From assembly GCF_900316895.1 (NCBI RefSeq), contig NZ_ONER01000014.1, positions 1-23,254 on the forward strand: 23,254 bases of DNA, read 5' to 3'. Origin of the DNA: an uncultured Methanobrevibacter sp. Lineage in GTDB: Archaea; Methanobacteriota; Methanobacteria; Methanobacteriales; Methanobacteriaceae. Shown here piece by piece: positions 7,068-14,743 of this stretch. The notes beneath the pieces were generated by a model. That model was given only the letters and a program-made list of their open reading frames with translations. It searched no databases and was not told the origin of the DNA. The first letter of the stretch is position 1; each line of letters opens with the position of its first letter. Made by a program: the position numbers and the translations under genes.

Positions 7068-7922
7068 TTATCTTTTGTCGAAAATATCCTTTTTGACACG
7101 TTTCTTATCGCTTTCGGTTTTGATGGCTACGCCGACACTGTCCTCCAGGGATTTGTCAAGGTCTTTGGTTCCCAGATTTGTGACTGACTTGACCCAATCG
7201 ACAGTACCTCTTACGGAAGGCTTTTTCATAAGATTGAGATTTCTAATCTGATGGACAAGCTTGACCACATAGGACACTGTTTCATCATCCGCATCAGGCA
7301 GTTTGGATTTGACGATTTCAATTTCCCTTTCGACAGTAGGGTATGGAATGTATAAGAACAGGCATCTGTCCTTTGTCTCATCGAGAAGTGACCTTTGTGA
7401 GTTTGATGTCAGGATAACAATCAGGTCATTCTTCAGCTGGAATGTGCCGAGATCGTTGATTGTGATTTCCTGCTCTCCCAGTGCCTGAAGCAGAAAGCTT
7501 TCCACTTCCTCATCGGCCTTGTCAATCTCATCGATAAGCAGGACTGAATCCTTATCATTCAGAAATGCATTGAGCAAAGACCTTCTTATGAAGAATTCAT
7601 CATCAAATATTTCATCCACATTGTTTGAATCGTTTCTTGCAGCTTCCAGGTGAAGCAACTGCTTTTGATAATTCCATTCTCCGACAATCTGTTCGAAAGT
7701 GATTCCCTCATAACATTGAATCCTGAAAAAGTCCCTGTCAAATGCCTTTGCGATTACCTTAGCAAGCTCTGTTTTTCCAACACCTGGAGGGCCCTCGATG
7801 AGCATTGGCTTTCCAAGCAGGAATGACAGATAAAGGGTTGTTGATATTTCAGTGTTTGAAACGTAGCTTTCTTCCAAAAGCATCTTGTCAATGTCCTTAA
7901 TATTAATGTTTTCTACCTGCAA
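7068..7922 (-). CDS. MoxR-family AAA+ ATPase
   Basis: 284 residues with Walker A GPPGVGKT (44-51), Walker B VLLIDE (127-132), sensor-1 TSN (172-174) and the MoxR-typical QALGEQEI and SVRGTVDW segments. MoxR ATPases act as chaperones with VWA partners, and the VWA gene follows by one base. Start is TTG at 7922, supported by AGGAAGGT six bases upstream. First gene of the operon that continues with VWA, tRNA thiolase, sulfur carrier, DUF89 phosphatase and DUF1932 protein, all with gaps of at most eight bases. It is divergent from the Ser-rich membrane protein, with a 102-base shared promoter region. Confidence 0.88.
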   Translation of the reverse strand: MQVENINIKDIDKMLLEESYVSNTEISTTLYLSFLLGKPMLIEGPPGVGKTELAKVIAKAFDRDFFRIQCYEGITFEQIVGEWNYQKQLLHLEAARNDSNNVDEIFDDEFFIRRSLLNAFLNDKDSVLLIDEIDKADEEVESFLLQALGEQEITINDLGTFQLKNDLIVILTSNSQRSLLDETKDRCLFLYIPYPTVEREIEIVKSKLPDADDETVSYVVKLVHQIRNLNLMKKPSVRGTVDWVKSVTNLGTKDLDKSLEDSVGVAIKTESDKKRVKKDIFDKR

Positions 7923-8024
7923 CTTTTAACCTTCCTAAAATTTTGTTACTAAAATAAATATAACGATAAATTTATTTATAGTTTATTATAAAATTAAAGT
8001 GATTAGATTTAATGGAGGTAAAAT

Positions 8025-8384
8025 ATGGAATCTGGTAATGCAATAATCATTGCGTTGATAGTGATTATTATACTGGCTATTGGCGTATTCATGTTTGTAA
8101 ATGGAAATGTCAATCATGAAAATCAAATAGCAAATCCCAATAGCAATCTAAACAGTTCCGCCAGCACTGTAGACTTGTCTGCCGACAGTTCATCAGGACA
8201 GGCATCTTCTAGTTCCAGTTCAGGACCTGCTACACAAAGTGCCGACTCCGGCAGCAGTTCAAGTGAGGATCCTACAAGTTCAGATACCAGCCCGGATACC
8301 AGTTCAGCGGACACTAGCCAATCTAGTTCAACCCCTCAAGCTGGACAAGCTGAAGGAACATATGATCCAACAGACTTTGACTAG
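8025..8384 (+). CDS. Small membrane-anchored protein with Ser-rich low-complexity tail
   Basis: 119 residues. One hydrophobic segment (about 7-24) follows a very short N terminus, and almost the whole remainder is a disordered tail dominated by Ser with Asp, Thr, Gln and Pro, ending in DPTDFD. It has no Cys and few basic residues in the tail, which suggests a signal-anchor protein with an extracytoplasmic, possibly glycosylated stalk. Its GGAGGT ribosome site five bases before the ATG is nearly perfect, so it is likely well translated. No family is recognised. It converges on the next gene with only two bases between the stops. Confidence 0.75.
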   Translation: MESGNAIIIALIVIIILAIGVFMFVNGNVNHENQIANPNSNLNSSASTVDLSADSSSGQASSSSSSGPATQSADSGSSSSEDPTSSDTSPDTSSADTSQSSSTPQAGQAEGTYDPTDFD

Positions 8385-8386
8385 AG

Positions 8387-9991
8387 CTATTTTTTAAATT
8401 CGTCAGGATTTTTAAATAATTCAAAATCCTGAACATAATCTTTTCCGGTAATCATCGCTATTTCTGCCTTTTGAAGTTCAGAACCCAAATAGGCAGCATG
8501 CTCCATTCTTGTTACAAGATTTTTGGTTATTATCTCTTCATACACTTCTTTTGCCGAATGGCCGACAATGACCAAATCGGGCTTGTTTTTCTTAAAATGA
8601 GTTGCAGTGATTTTGCTTGTCTCGACGGTTGTTCCATAATCGACGTTTATTTTAAAGCTTCCTGCCTTATCGCGTACAAATTTCATAGGCTCTGATTGTC
8701 TTGTCTCTTCAATGCCTTCGCGTTCATTAAGGATTATGTCATTTCTTTTATGCTTATCCTTAAATGCGACAAGATTAATTCCCAAATCCTTTGGAATTGA
8801 TTTCCTGTGCTTTGCAAGAAACATCATTTTTGATGCTGTTGAAAGCTCATATACGCTTCCTCTTGTTTTTCCACTTTCCTCTGGAGTGAACAGTATGCTC
8901 ACACCCAATTCCATACCTATTCCTGCCAAAAGCACATTGACACCCCCGGAATCGGCATCCATAAGCTCGGTCACGTTACCTACACCGAAAAACATAGGGG
9001 CAGGATTGGTTTTGTGAAATTCATGACAGGCAATGATTGACTCCACGATGCTTGCGCTGTTTACAGGATCCAAAATCAAATCGGCAACATAACGCATGCC
9101 TTCAGTGTCCTTAATCAATTGATGCATTGCTTCAACCCTTTCGGCAGGGGATTTAGGTGATTTTCCCTGTGAAAAATTGGTTGGAAGCAGTACCGCAGGA
9201 ATGTCCTTTTCCTTAAGGATTTCCTGGATTTCGGAATTGTTTCCCAAATCCAGACTCAGGACAAAATCGATGCCGTTTTCAGCAGCCACCCTTATCTCAT
9301 CAGGGTTCAATGTGTCGATGCTCAATGGCCTGTCGCCGACAATAGGCCTTAAGGTTTCAATCAGTTCAGGAATCTTATCTGAGAAATCCTCTCCGGCAGC
9401 CATTCCTATATCAATCATGTCCGCACCGGAATCAACGAAATATTGGCACTTATTGATTAGTGCTTCCTTTGATAAGAAGGGTGCATTTGCTATTTCTGAC
9501 AATACTCTCATAGGAAAGTCTTCACCGACGGGAAGATTCTTGATTAGAATGTTGTTTGGCTTTTTGAGAAGTTCCTTAATGTTTTCCTCATCGTTTTCGA
9601 ATTCATCGATGAACTTGAATGCTTCCTTTCGCTTTTCTTCTTCAATCAGTTTGTCAGCAGGCTTGTCTTCAGAAAGGTCAATGCTTCCAATCAGATTCAA
9701 TACCATTGCAAGGTCAGCACCATCGGTTGAACCCTTGAATGTTGGTATTCCAAGTTCCTTGGTAATCTCTTTTGTTCCTTTCTTTATCAGGCCGGGAACG
9801 AGAATCATGTCAATGTCATCGAGCTGGTCGCTGAAGCAAGTCTTTACCTCTTTAATAATTTGTCTTGGAGTTAGAAATGCAGCAACCTGAGTATTGTCTG
9901 CAATGTGCACTATTATGTCTTCCTTTGAAGTGGAAACCACTTCCTTTATCAATGGATATGCCAACTCACCGGTAATTATTAAAACTTTCAT
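8387..9991 (-). CDS. Archaeal dihydropteroate synthase-related protein
   Basis: About 534 residues, matching the architecture of the archaeal TIGR00284 family: an N-terminal domain (about 1-115, beginning MKVLIITGELAY), a charged linker, a central dihydropteroate-synthase-like TIM barrel (about 160-370, with DSGADMIDIGMAAGED and SIDTLNPDEIR), and a C-terminal domain (about 385-534) of separate origin. The family occurs in archaea without bacterial-type DHPS and is presumed to act in pterin or methanopterin synthesis; the reaction is not certain. I prefer ATG 9991 over TTG 10006 because it begins the first beta strand and has GGTTGGGA just upstream. Monocistronic on the minus strand. Confidence 0.85.
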   Translation of the reverse strand: MKVLIITGELAYPLIKEVVSTSKEDIIVHIADNTQVAAFLTPRQIIKEVKTCFSDQLDDIDMILVPGLIKKGTKEITKELGIPTFKGSTDGADLAMVLNLIGSIDLSEDKPADKLIEEEKRKEAFKFIDEFENDEENIKELLKKPNNILIKNLPVGEDFPMRVLSEIANAPFLSKEALINKCQYFVDSGADMIDIGMAAGEDFSDKIPELIETLRPIVGDRPLSIDTLNPDEIRVAAENGIDFVLSLDLGNNSEIQEILKEKDIPAVLLPTNFSQGKSPKSPAERVEAMHQLIKDTEGMRYVADLILDPVNSASIVESIIACHEFHKTNPAPMFFGVGNVTELMDADSGGVNVLLAGIGMELGVSILFTPEESGKTRGSVYELSTASKMMFLAKHRKSIPKDLGINLVAFKDKHKRNDIILNEREGIEETRQSEPMKFVRDKAGSFKINVDYGTTVETSKITATHFKKNKPDLVIVGHSAKEVYEEIITKNLVTRMEHAAYLGSELQKAEIAMITGKDYVQDFELFKNPDEFKK

Positions 9992-10209
9992 AAACTTCCC
10001 AACCAAATTTTTTATATTAATATTATATTTTTAAATATATTAAATTTAATATTTTTTAAAAAAAGTATTATTTTTCAAAAAAGATATAGAAACTGTAAAA
10101 TGAAAAAACAAAAATTATAAAAAGAATTTCAAAAAAATAAAGAAAAAATAAAAGATTTAAACAACAAAATTAAAACAAAATTATTCAAAAATAAAATTTT
10201 AACATAAAA

Positions 10210-10219
10210 TTTATATATT
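10210..10219 (+). promoter_or_regulatory. TATA box of the por operon
   Basis: TTTATATATT with A-rich bases upstream as a possible BRE, about 50 bases before the porC start. Transcription would begin near 10240-10245, leaving a leader of about 25 bases that carries GGAGGAG before the ATG. It lies at the end of a 260-base, almost entirely A/T stretch (10007-10266) that otherwise shows no gene. Confidence 0.6.
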
Positions 10220-10266
10220 TTGTAATTTATAATGATTATACATGATAAATATATGGAGGAGAATTA

Positions 10267-10788
10267 ATGATTGAAATTCGTTTTCATGGCAGAGGCGGGC
10301 AAGGTTCTGTAACAGCTGCTGAGATCTTGGCAAAAGCTGCATTCAAAGACGGCAAATCTGTTCAGGCTTTCCCATTTTTCGGAGTTGAACGTAGAGGAGC
10401 TCCAGTTATGGCTTTCACAAGAATTGATGATGAGCCAATCAAAATGAGATATCAAGTCTACAACCCAGACTACGTATTGGTTTTAGATGAAGGACTGTTA
10501 AATGTAGTAGATGTATTTTCAGGAATTAAGGACAATACTGAAGTAATTATTAACACTAAAACATTTGAAGGCAGTGGAGACCATGAAGTCCACAAAATCG
10601 ATGCAACAGGCATTGCGCTTGACATGTTAGGACGTAACATTGTGAACACAATTATCTTAGGATACTTTGCTAAAAAGACCGGCGTCGTAAGTATCGATTC
10701 ACTTCTTGAAGTTATTAAAGAAACCTTCCCTGGAAAAATTGGAGAATTGAATGCGGAAGCAACTAAAAAAGCTTACGATATGGGATAA
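10267..10788 (+). CDS. porC: Pyruvate:ferredoxin oxidoreductase, gamma subunit
   Basis: 173 residues with the gamma-subunit signature GRGGQG (8-13), FPFFGVERRGAPVMAF and a PDYVLVLDEGLL strand. In the four-subunit enzyme this domain takes part in CoA handling and dimer contacts. Methanogens use the complex mainly as pyruvate synthase, carboxylating acetyl-CoA with reduced ferredoxin. ATG start with GGAGGAG upstream. It leads a tight operon in the order C, D, A, B, E, F. The ketoglutarate and isovalerate paralogues share this fold; the PorD form, the alpha-subunit sequence and the following E and F genes favour pyruvate. Confidence 0.92.
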   Translation: MIEIRFHGRGGQGSVTAAEILAKAAFKDGKSVQAFPFFGVERRGAPVMAFTRIDDEPIKMRYQVYNPDYVLVLDEGLLNVVDVFSGIKDNTEVIINTKTFEGSGDHEVHKIDATGIALDMLGRNIVNTIILGYFAKKTGVVSIDSLLEVIKETFPGKIGELNAEATKKAYDMG

Positions 10789-10799
10789 TAGGTGAAATT

Positions 10800-11051
10800 A
10801 TGGTAAATATAGGATGTGTAATTAAAACACCAGGAAATACTAAAAACAATAAAACTGGAAGCTGGAGAACTTTCAAACCTATATTAGATAAAGAGTCATG
10901 TATTGATTGTGACAATTGTATATTATTCTGTCCAGATTCCTGTATAAACAAACAACATGATATTGATTACGATTACTGTAAAGGATGTGGAATTTGCGCA
11001 TACGAATGTCCTTCAGATTCAATCGAAATGATACAAGAAGAGAGTGATTAG
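10800..11051 (+). CDS. porD: Pyruvate:ferredoxin oxidoreductase, delta subunit (2[4Fe-4S])
   Basis: 83 residues. The N terminus contains the delta-subunit hallmark TGSWRTFKP, followed by two ferredoxin motifs, CIDCDNCILFCP and CKGCGICAYECP, each able to hold a [4Fe-4S] cluster. It carries electrons between the TPP site on the beta subunit and external ferredoxin. ATG start with AGGTGA upstream, 11 bases after porC; the stop abuts the porA ATG directly. Confidence 0.92.
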   Translation: MVNIGCVIKTPGNTKNNKTGSWRTFKPILDKESCIDCDNCILFCPDSCINKQHDIDYDYCKGCGICAYECPSDSIEMIQEESD

Positions 11052-12200
11052 ATGGTAAAAGAAGTAATGACCTCAAATAAAGCAGTTGCAGAAGCTGTAA
11101 GATTAGCTAAACCACAAGTTATTCCTGTTTATCCGATTACTCCACAAACTACAATTTCAGAATACTTAGCTCAATATGTTGCTGATGAAAAGATTGATGC
11201 TAAATATGTTAAAGTAGAATCAGAACACAGTGCTATAAGTGCTGCTGTCGGAGCAAGCGGTGCTGGAGTAAGAGTATTTACAGCAACTTCCTCACAAGGA
11301 TTAATGTTAATGCACGAAATTTTATATGCTGCAGCAGGTATGAGAACACCTTTCGTATTGGCTGATGCAAACAGAGCTATTTCAGCTCCATTAAACATTT
11401 GGAACGACCAACAAGATTCCATTGCACAAAAAGATGCAGGTTGGTTACAAATCTATGTTGAAGATGCACAGGAAGCATTGGATACAACTTTAATGGCATA
11501 TAAAGTTTCAGAAAATCCTGATATTTTACTGCCTTCAATGGTATGTTTAGACGGATTTATTTTAACTCACACAGTTGAACCTGTTGAAATTCCAGATCAA
11601 GAAAGTGTAGATGCGTTCCTACCTCCATATGTTCCGGAACATGCATATCTTGATCCAAAAGATCCAATGTCCATCGGTAACTTTGCTGATCCGGAATATT
11701 ATATGGAAGCAAGACACGACATGGATGTTGCAATGAACAATGCCCTTGACGTAATCCAAAAGACCTGCGATGAATTTGCAGAAATATTTGGAAGACAATA
11801 CGGCCTTGTTGAAGGATATAAAACAGAAGATGCTGAAATCATATATGTCGCTATGGGATCACTTTGTAGTAGCATAAGAGTCATCGTGGACGAGTTAAGA
11901 GCAAAAGGCGAAAAAGTCGGTTTGCTCAAAATCAGGTCATACAGACCGTTCCCTGTTGACGCAATCAATGAAGTTGTGAAAAACTGTTCCAAACTAGCTG
12001 TAGTTGACAAAAACTTCGCAATCGGAATGGGCGGAGCATTATTCGGCGACATGAAACTTAAAATCGACAAAGAGATATATGGATTCATTACCGGTTTAGG
12101 CGGAAGGGACATTACCCCTGAAGCATTGAATGAAATTTATGAAATAACCAAAAATGGTCCTGAAAATGATGTCACATGGATTGGACTTAAGGAGGAATAA
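11052..12200 (+). CDS. porA: Pyruvate:ferredoxin oxidoreductase, alpha subunit
   Basis: 382 residues. The N terminus has PVYPITPQTTISEYLAQ and then ESEHSAISAAVGASGAG and TATSSQGLMLMHE, the substrate and pyrimidine-binding motifs of PorA. The C-terminal domain contains VGLLKIRSYRPFPVDAI and FAIGMGGALFGD. The length is normal for archaeal PorA. It starts directly after the porD stop, with GAGTGAT inside the end of porD as ribosome site, so the subunits are likely translationally coupled. Confidence 0.93.
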   Translation: MVKEVMTSNKAVAEAVRLAKPQVIPVYPITPQTTISEYLAQYVADEKIDAKYVKVESEHSAISAAVGASGAGVRVFTATSSQGLMLMHEILYAAAGMRTPFVLADANRAISAPLNIWNDQQDSIAQKDAGWLQIYVEDAQEALDTTLMAYKVSENPDILLPSMVCLDGFILTHTVEPVEIPDQESVDAFLPPYVPEHAYLDPKDPMSIGNFADPEYYMEARHDMDVAMNNALDVIQKTCDEFAEIFGRQYGLVEGYKTEDAEIIYVAMGSLCSSIRVIVDELRAKGEKVGLLKIRSYRPFPVDAINEVVKNCSKLAVVDKNFAIGMGGALFGDMKLKIDKEIYGFITGLGGRDITPEALNEIYEITKNGPENDVTWIGLKEE

Positions 12201-12202
12201 AA

Positions 12203-13072
12203 ATGGTGGACATTCCTGATAAAAATTTATTAGCACCAGGACACAGAGGATGTGCTGGTTGTGGAGCATCTATTGCAGTTAAATTAGCTTTAAATGCATT
12301 AGGTGAAAATACTGTAGCCGTTTCCGCTACAGGATGTCTTGAAGTTATGACTACACCATACCCAGAAACTGCATGGGAAATTCCATTCATTCACGTTGCA
12401 TTCGAAAACTCAGGTGCTGTAGCATCCGGTGTTGAAAGTGCACTTAGAATTCAAGGAAAAGATGACGTTAATGTAGTTGCTTTCGGTGGTGACGGAGGAA
12501 CAGTAGATATCGGTCTGCAATCCCTATCCGGGGCTATGGAAAGAGGTCATAACATGACTTACATCTGTTACGATAACGAAGCATACATGAACACAGGTAT
12601 TCAAAGAAGTGGAGCAACTCCATTCGGTGCAAGCACTACAACTTCACCAAGCGGTGTTGCAAGTTTCGGAGAAGACAAACCTAAGAAAAACATGCCTATG
12701 ATTATGGCAGCTCATGGAATACCTTATGTTGCAACAGCTTCAATAGCATATCCTGAAGATTATGTAAACAAAGTCAAAAAGGCTGCAGAAACCAAAGGTC
12801 CTGCATATATCCACTTACAACAACCATGTACTACTGGTTGGGGATTCCCTTCTGAAAGGACAATTGAAATGGGCAGATTAGCTGTAGAAACTGGATCATG
12901 GATTTTATATGAAATCGTGGACGGCAAATTCGAAATCACTTACAGGCCTGAAGAAAGAAAACCTGTAAAAGAATACTTAGCTCCACAAAAAAGATTCAGA
13001 CACCTGGATGACGAGCTCGTTGAAAAAATCCAAAAATATGTTGATGCAGAGTGTAAAGAACTAGGCTTATAA
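12203..13072 (+). CDS. porB: Pyruvate:ferredoxin oxidoreductase, beta subunit (TPP-binding)
   Basis: 289 residues. C17 and C20 (GHRGCAGCG), C45 (TGCLEV) and C209 (QQPCTTGW) are the four ligands of the proximal [4Fe-4S] cluster. The thiamine diphosphate site appears as GGDGGTVDIG (95-104) with YDNEAYMNTG further on. All catalytic features are present. The ATG at 12203 has AAGGAGG upstream and only two bases separate it from porA. Confidence 0.94.
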   Translation: MVDIPDKNLLAPGHRGCAGCGASIAVKLALNALGENTVAVSATGCLEVMTTPYPETAWEIPFIHVAFENSGAVASGVESALRIQGKDDVNVVAFGGDGGTVDIGLQSLSGAMERGHNMTYICYDNEAYMNTGIQRSGATPFGASTTTSPSGVASFGEDKPKKNMPMIMAAHGIPYVATASIAYPEDYVNKVKKAAETKGPAYIHLQQPCTTGWGFPSERTIEMGRLAVETGSWILYEIVDGKFEITYRPEERKPVKEYLAPQKRFRHLDDELVEKIQKYVDAECKELGL

Positions 13073-13081
13073 GGTGATACA

Positions 13082-13585
13082 ATGGAAAGTATTGTTGTAA
13101 ACAGCAATTTATGTGATGGATGTCTCAACTGTTCAAATATGTGTGCATCAATCCATAATGCTAGCAGAATAAAAATAATAGAACATGATTCTTCCTTTTA
13201 TTCCATTGTATGTCAACACTGTGAAAGTGCACCGTGCATAAAAATCTGTCCAACCGATGCAATAACAGACGAAGGAGTCAATGCTGAAAAATGTATCGGC
13301 TGCGGATTATGTGTAATGATTTGTCCATTCGGTGCAATGACTTTCCAATCAAAAGTTGCTGAAAAATGTGACCTCTGTGCTGACAGAGAAGAAGGACCTG
13401 CATGTATCAAAGCATGTACCAAAAGAGCAATTACTGTTGCTGATCCTGAAAAGGTCAGAGCCAAAAACCAAGAGAAATACTTGGCCAAAATGGCAGGAAT
13501 ATACGAACCTGACAGTGCTGGAAAAGGTAGCTTTGTCCATGTGATTACAAGTCAGGCAAGAGCAAGACTTGTCTTAGATGAATAG
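13082..13585 (+). CDS. porE: PorE, polyferredoxin-like partner of pyruvate oxidoreductase
   Basis: 167 residues with four Cys clusters suited to four [4Fe-4S] centres: CDGCLNCSNMC, CQHCESAPCIKICP, CIGCGLCVMICP and CDLCADREEGPACIKAC. This is the HycB/CooF-type electron-transfer layout. In hydrogenotrophic methanogens porE and porF lie directly after porCDAB and serve as electron carriers for the anabolic pyruvate oxidoreductase. ATG start with GGTGAT upstream, nine bases after porB; its end overlaps porF by eight bases. Confidence 0.85.
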   Translation: MESIVVNSNLCDGCLNCSNMCASIHNASRIKIIEHDSSFYSIVCQHCESAPCIKICPTDAITDEGVNAEKCIGCGLCVMICPFGAMTFQSKVAEKCDLCADREEGPACIKACTKRAITVADPEKVRAKNQEKYLAKMAGIYEPDSAGKGSFVHVITSQARARLVLDE

Positions 13586-13835
13586 AAAAATTATGTTTAA
13601 AACAGGAAATTGTACAACATGTACAACCTGCGGAAGTTGTCAACAAACACCAAATGTTGACACTCCTACCTTATTTTGTATGAATTGCCAACCGCCATCA
13701 GATGCTCCATGCTTATTGGCATGCAAGGAGAATGCCATCGAGATTTTGGGCGGAGCCATAACCATCAACAGCGACAATTGCACCCGTTGCAGGGATTGCG
13801 TTGAAGTCTGTCCACTGGATGTAATCAAAATTTAA
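13578..13835 (+). CDS. porF: PorF, ferredoxin-like partner of pyruvate oxidoreductase
   Basis: 85 residues with three Cys groups: an N-terminal run CTTCTTCGSC with unusual even spacing (Cys every third residue), CMNCQPPSDAPCLLAC, and a standard CTRCRDCVEVCP. This suggests two or three Fe-S clusters. It overlaps the end of porE by eight bases, consistent with coupled translation. By position and family it is the sixth gene of the por operon; its exact electron partner is inferred. Confidence 0.82.
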   Translation: MNRKIMFKTGNCTTCTTCGSCQQTPNVDTPTLFCMNCQPPSDAPCLLACKENAIEILGGAITINSDNCTRCRDCVEVCPLDVIKI

Positions 13836-13886
13836 ATATTCCAAAAATCAAAAATAAGATTAATTAATTTTTACAAGGTTATTAAT

Positions 13887-14729
13887 TTGATTACTAAAGA
13901 TGTTATTAAGGAAACTGTTTATGAACTTTACAGGCAAGCGGTTATCGTTCTTGGTGATGATGTAAAGAAATCACTTGAAGATGCTCTTAAAATAGAAGAA
14001 CATGAACTTGCAAGGTTAAATATTGAAGCGATCTTAAAAAATATTGAACTTGCAGAAGAAAAAGGAATTCCGATGTGCCAAGATACAGGTTTGCCGGTTG
14101 TTTTTGTAAAGTTAGGTAATGTGGAAGTTGAAAATCTGCGCGAAGGCATTGAAGAGGGAATCAAAAAGGCCACAACAGACGTTCCAATCAGACCGAACAT
14201 TGTAGATCCCCTCACACGCGAAAACACCAACATAAACGTTGGAGATTACATCCCTCCAATCGACATTGAACTGATTGATGAAGATTACATTGAAATAACA
14301 ATTTTGCCAAAGGGATTCGGATCGGAAAACAACAACGCGATGAAAATGGCGCTCCCTGCTGAAGGAATCGAAGGTATTAAGGAATTTGTTGTAGAATCCG
14401 TTCTTAAGGCAAAAGGAAAACCCTGCCCTCCAACAGTTGTAGGCGTTGGAATTGGAGGAACTTCCGATTTATGTTTAAAATTAGGTAAAAAGGCGTTGCT
14501 TGGAAAAGTCGGCGAAAGAAATCCTGACCCTCAGATAGCCCAACTTGAAACAGAAATTCTAGAGGAAATCAATGCGTCAGGAATCGGTCCAATGGGTCTC
14601 GGCGGAAAAACAACAACTTTAGATGTCAAAATCCTAAAAGCACATACCCACACTGCAGGCCTTCCAATCGGAGTCTGCATCCAATGTTGGGCAGACAGAC
14701 ATGCCACAACAAGAATATATGACGAATAG
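13887..14729 (+). CDS. Fumarate hydratase class I, alpha (N-terminal) subunit
   Basis: 280 residues, the separate N-terminal half of the oxygen-sensitive [4Fe-4S] fumarase. Motifs are MCQDTGLPVVF (C64), KPCPPTVVGVGIGGTSD (C180) and CIQCWADRH (C264/C267), supplying the three cluster cysteines, plus GSENNNAMKM and GPMGLGGKTTT for substrate binding. It hydrates fumarate to malate and, in methanogens, runs in the reverse direction in the partial reductive TCA path. TTG start at 13887 is supported by AAGGT seven bases upstream. It follows porF by 51 bases and may be read from the por transcript. The beta subunit is not in this window. Confidence 0.9.
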   Translation: MITKDVIKETVYELYRQAVIVLGDDVKKSLEDALKIEEHELARLNIEAILKNIELAEEKGIPMCQDTGLPVVFVKLGNVEVENLREGIEEGIKKATTDVPIRPNIVDPLTRENTNINVGDYIPPIDIELIDEDYIEITILPKGFGSENNNAMKMALPAEGIEGIKEFVVESVLKAKGKPCPPTVVGVGIGGTSDLCLKLGKKALLGKVGERNPDPQIAQLETEILEEINASGIGPMGLGGKTTTLDVKILKAHTHTAGLPIGVCIQCWADRHATTRIYDE

Positions 14730-14743
14730 ACATCTAAAAAAAA

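Noticed and set aside
9177..9890. Long open frame on the plus strand (about 237 codons)
   Set aside because: It lies wholly antisense to the well-supported dihydropteroate-synthase-related gene, is Ser-rich with no motifs, and has no ribosome site.
10037..10052. Perfect palindrome ATATTAAATTTAATAT
   Set aside because: It lies in a nearly pure A/T region where palindromes of this length are easily formed by chance, and no second copy was seen.
11699..12112. Minus-strand open frame of about 137 codons
   Set aside because: It is antisense to porA, whose frame is strongly conserved and part of a complete operon.
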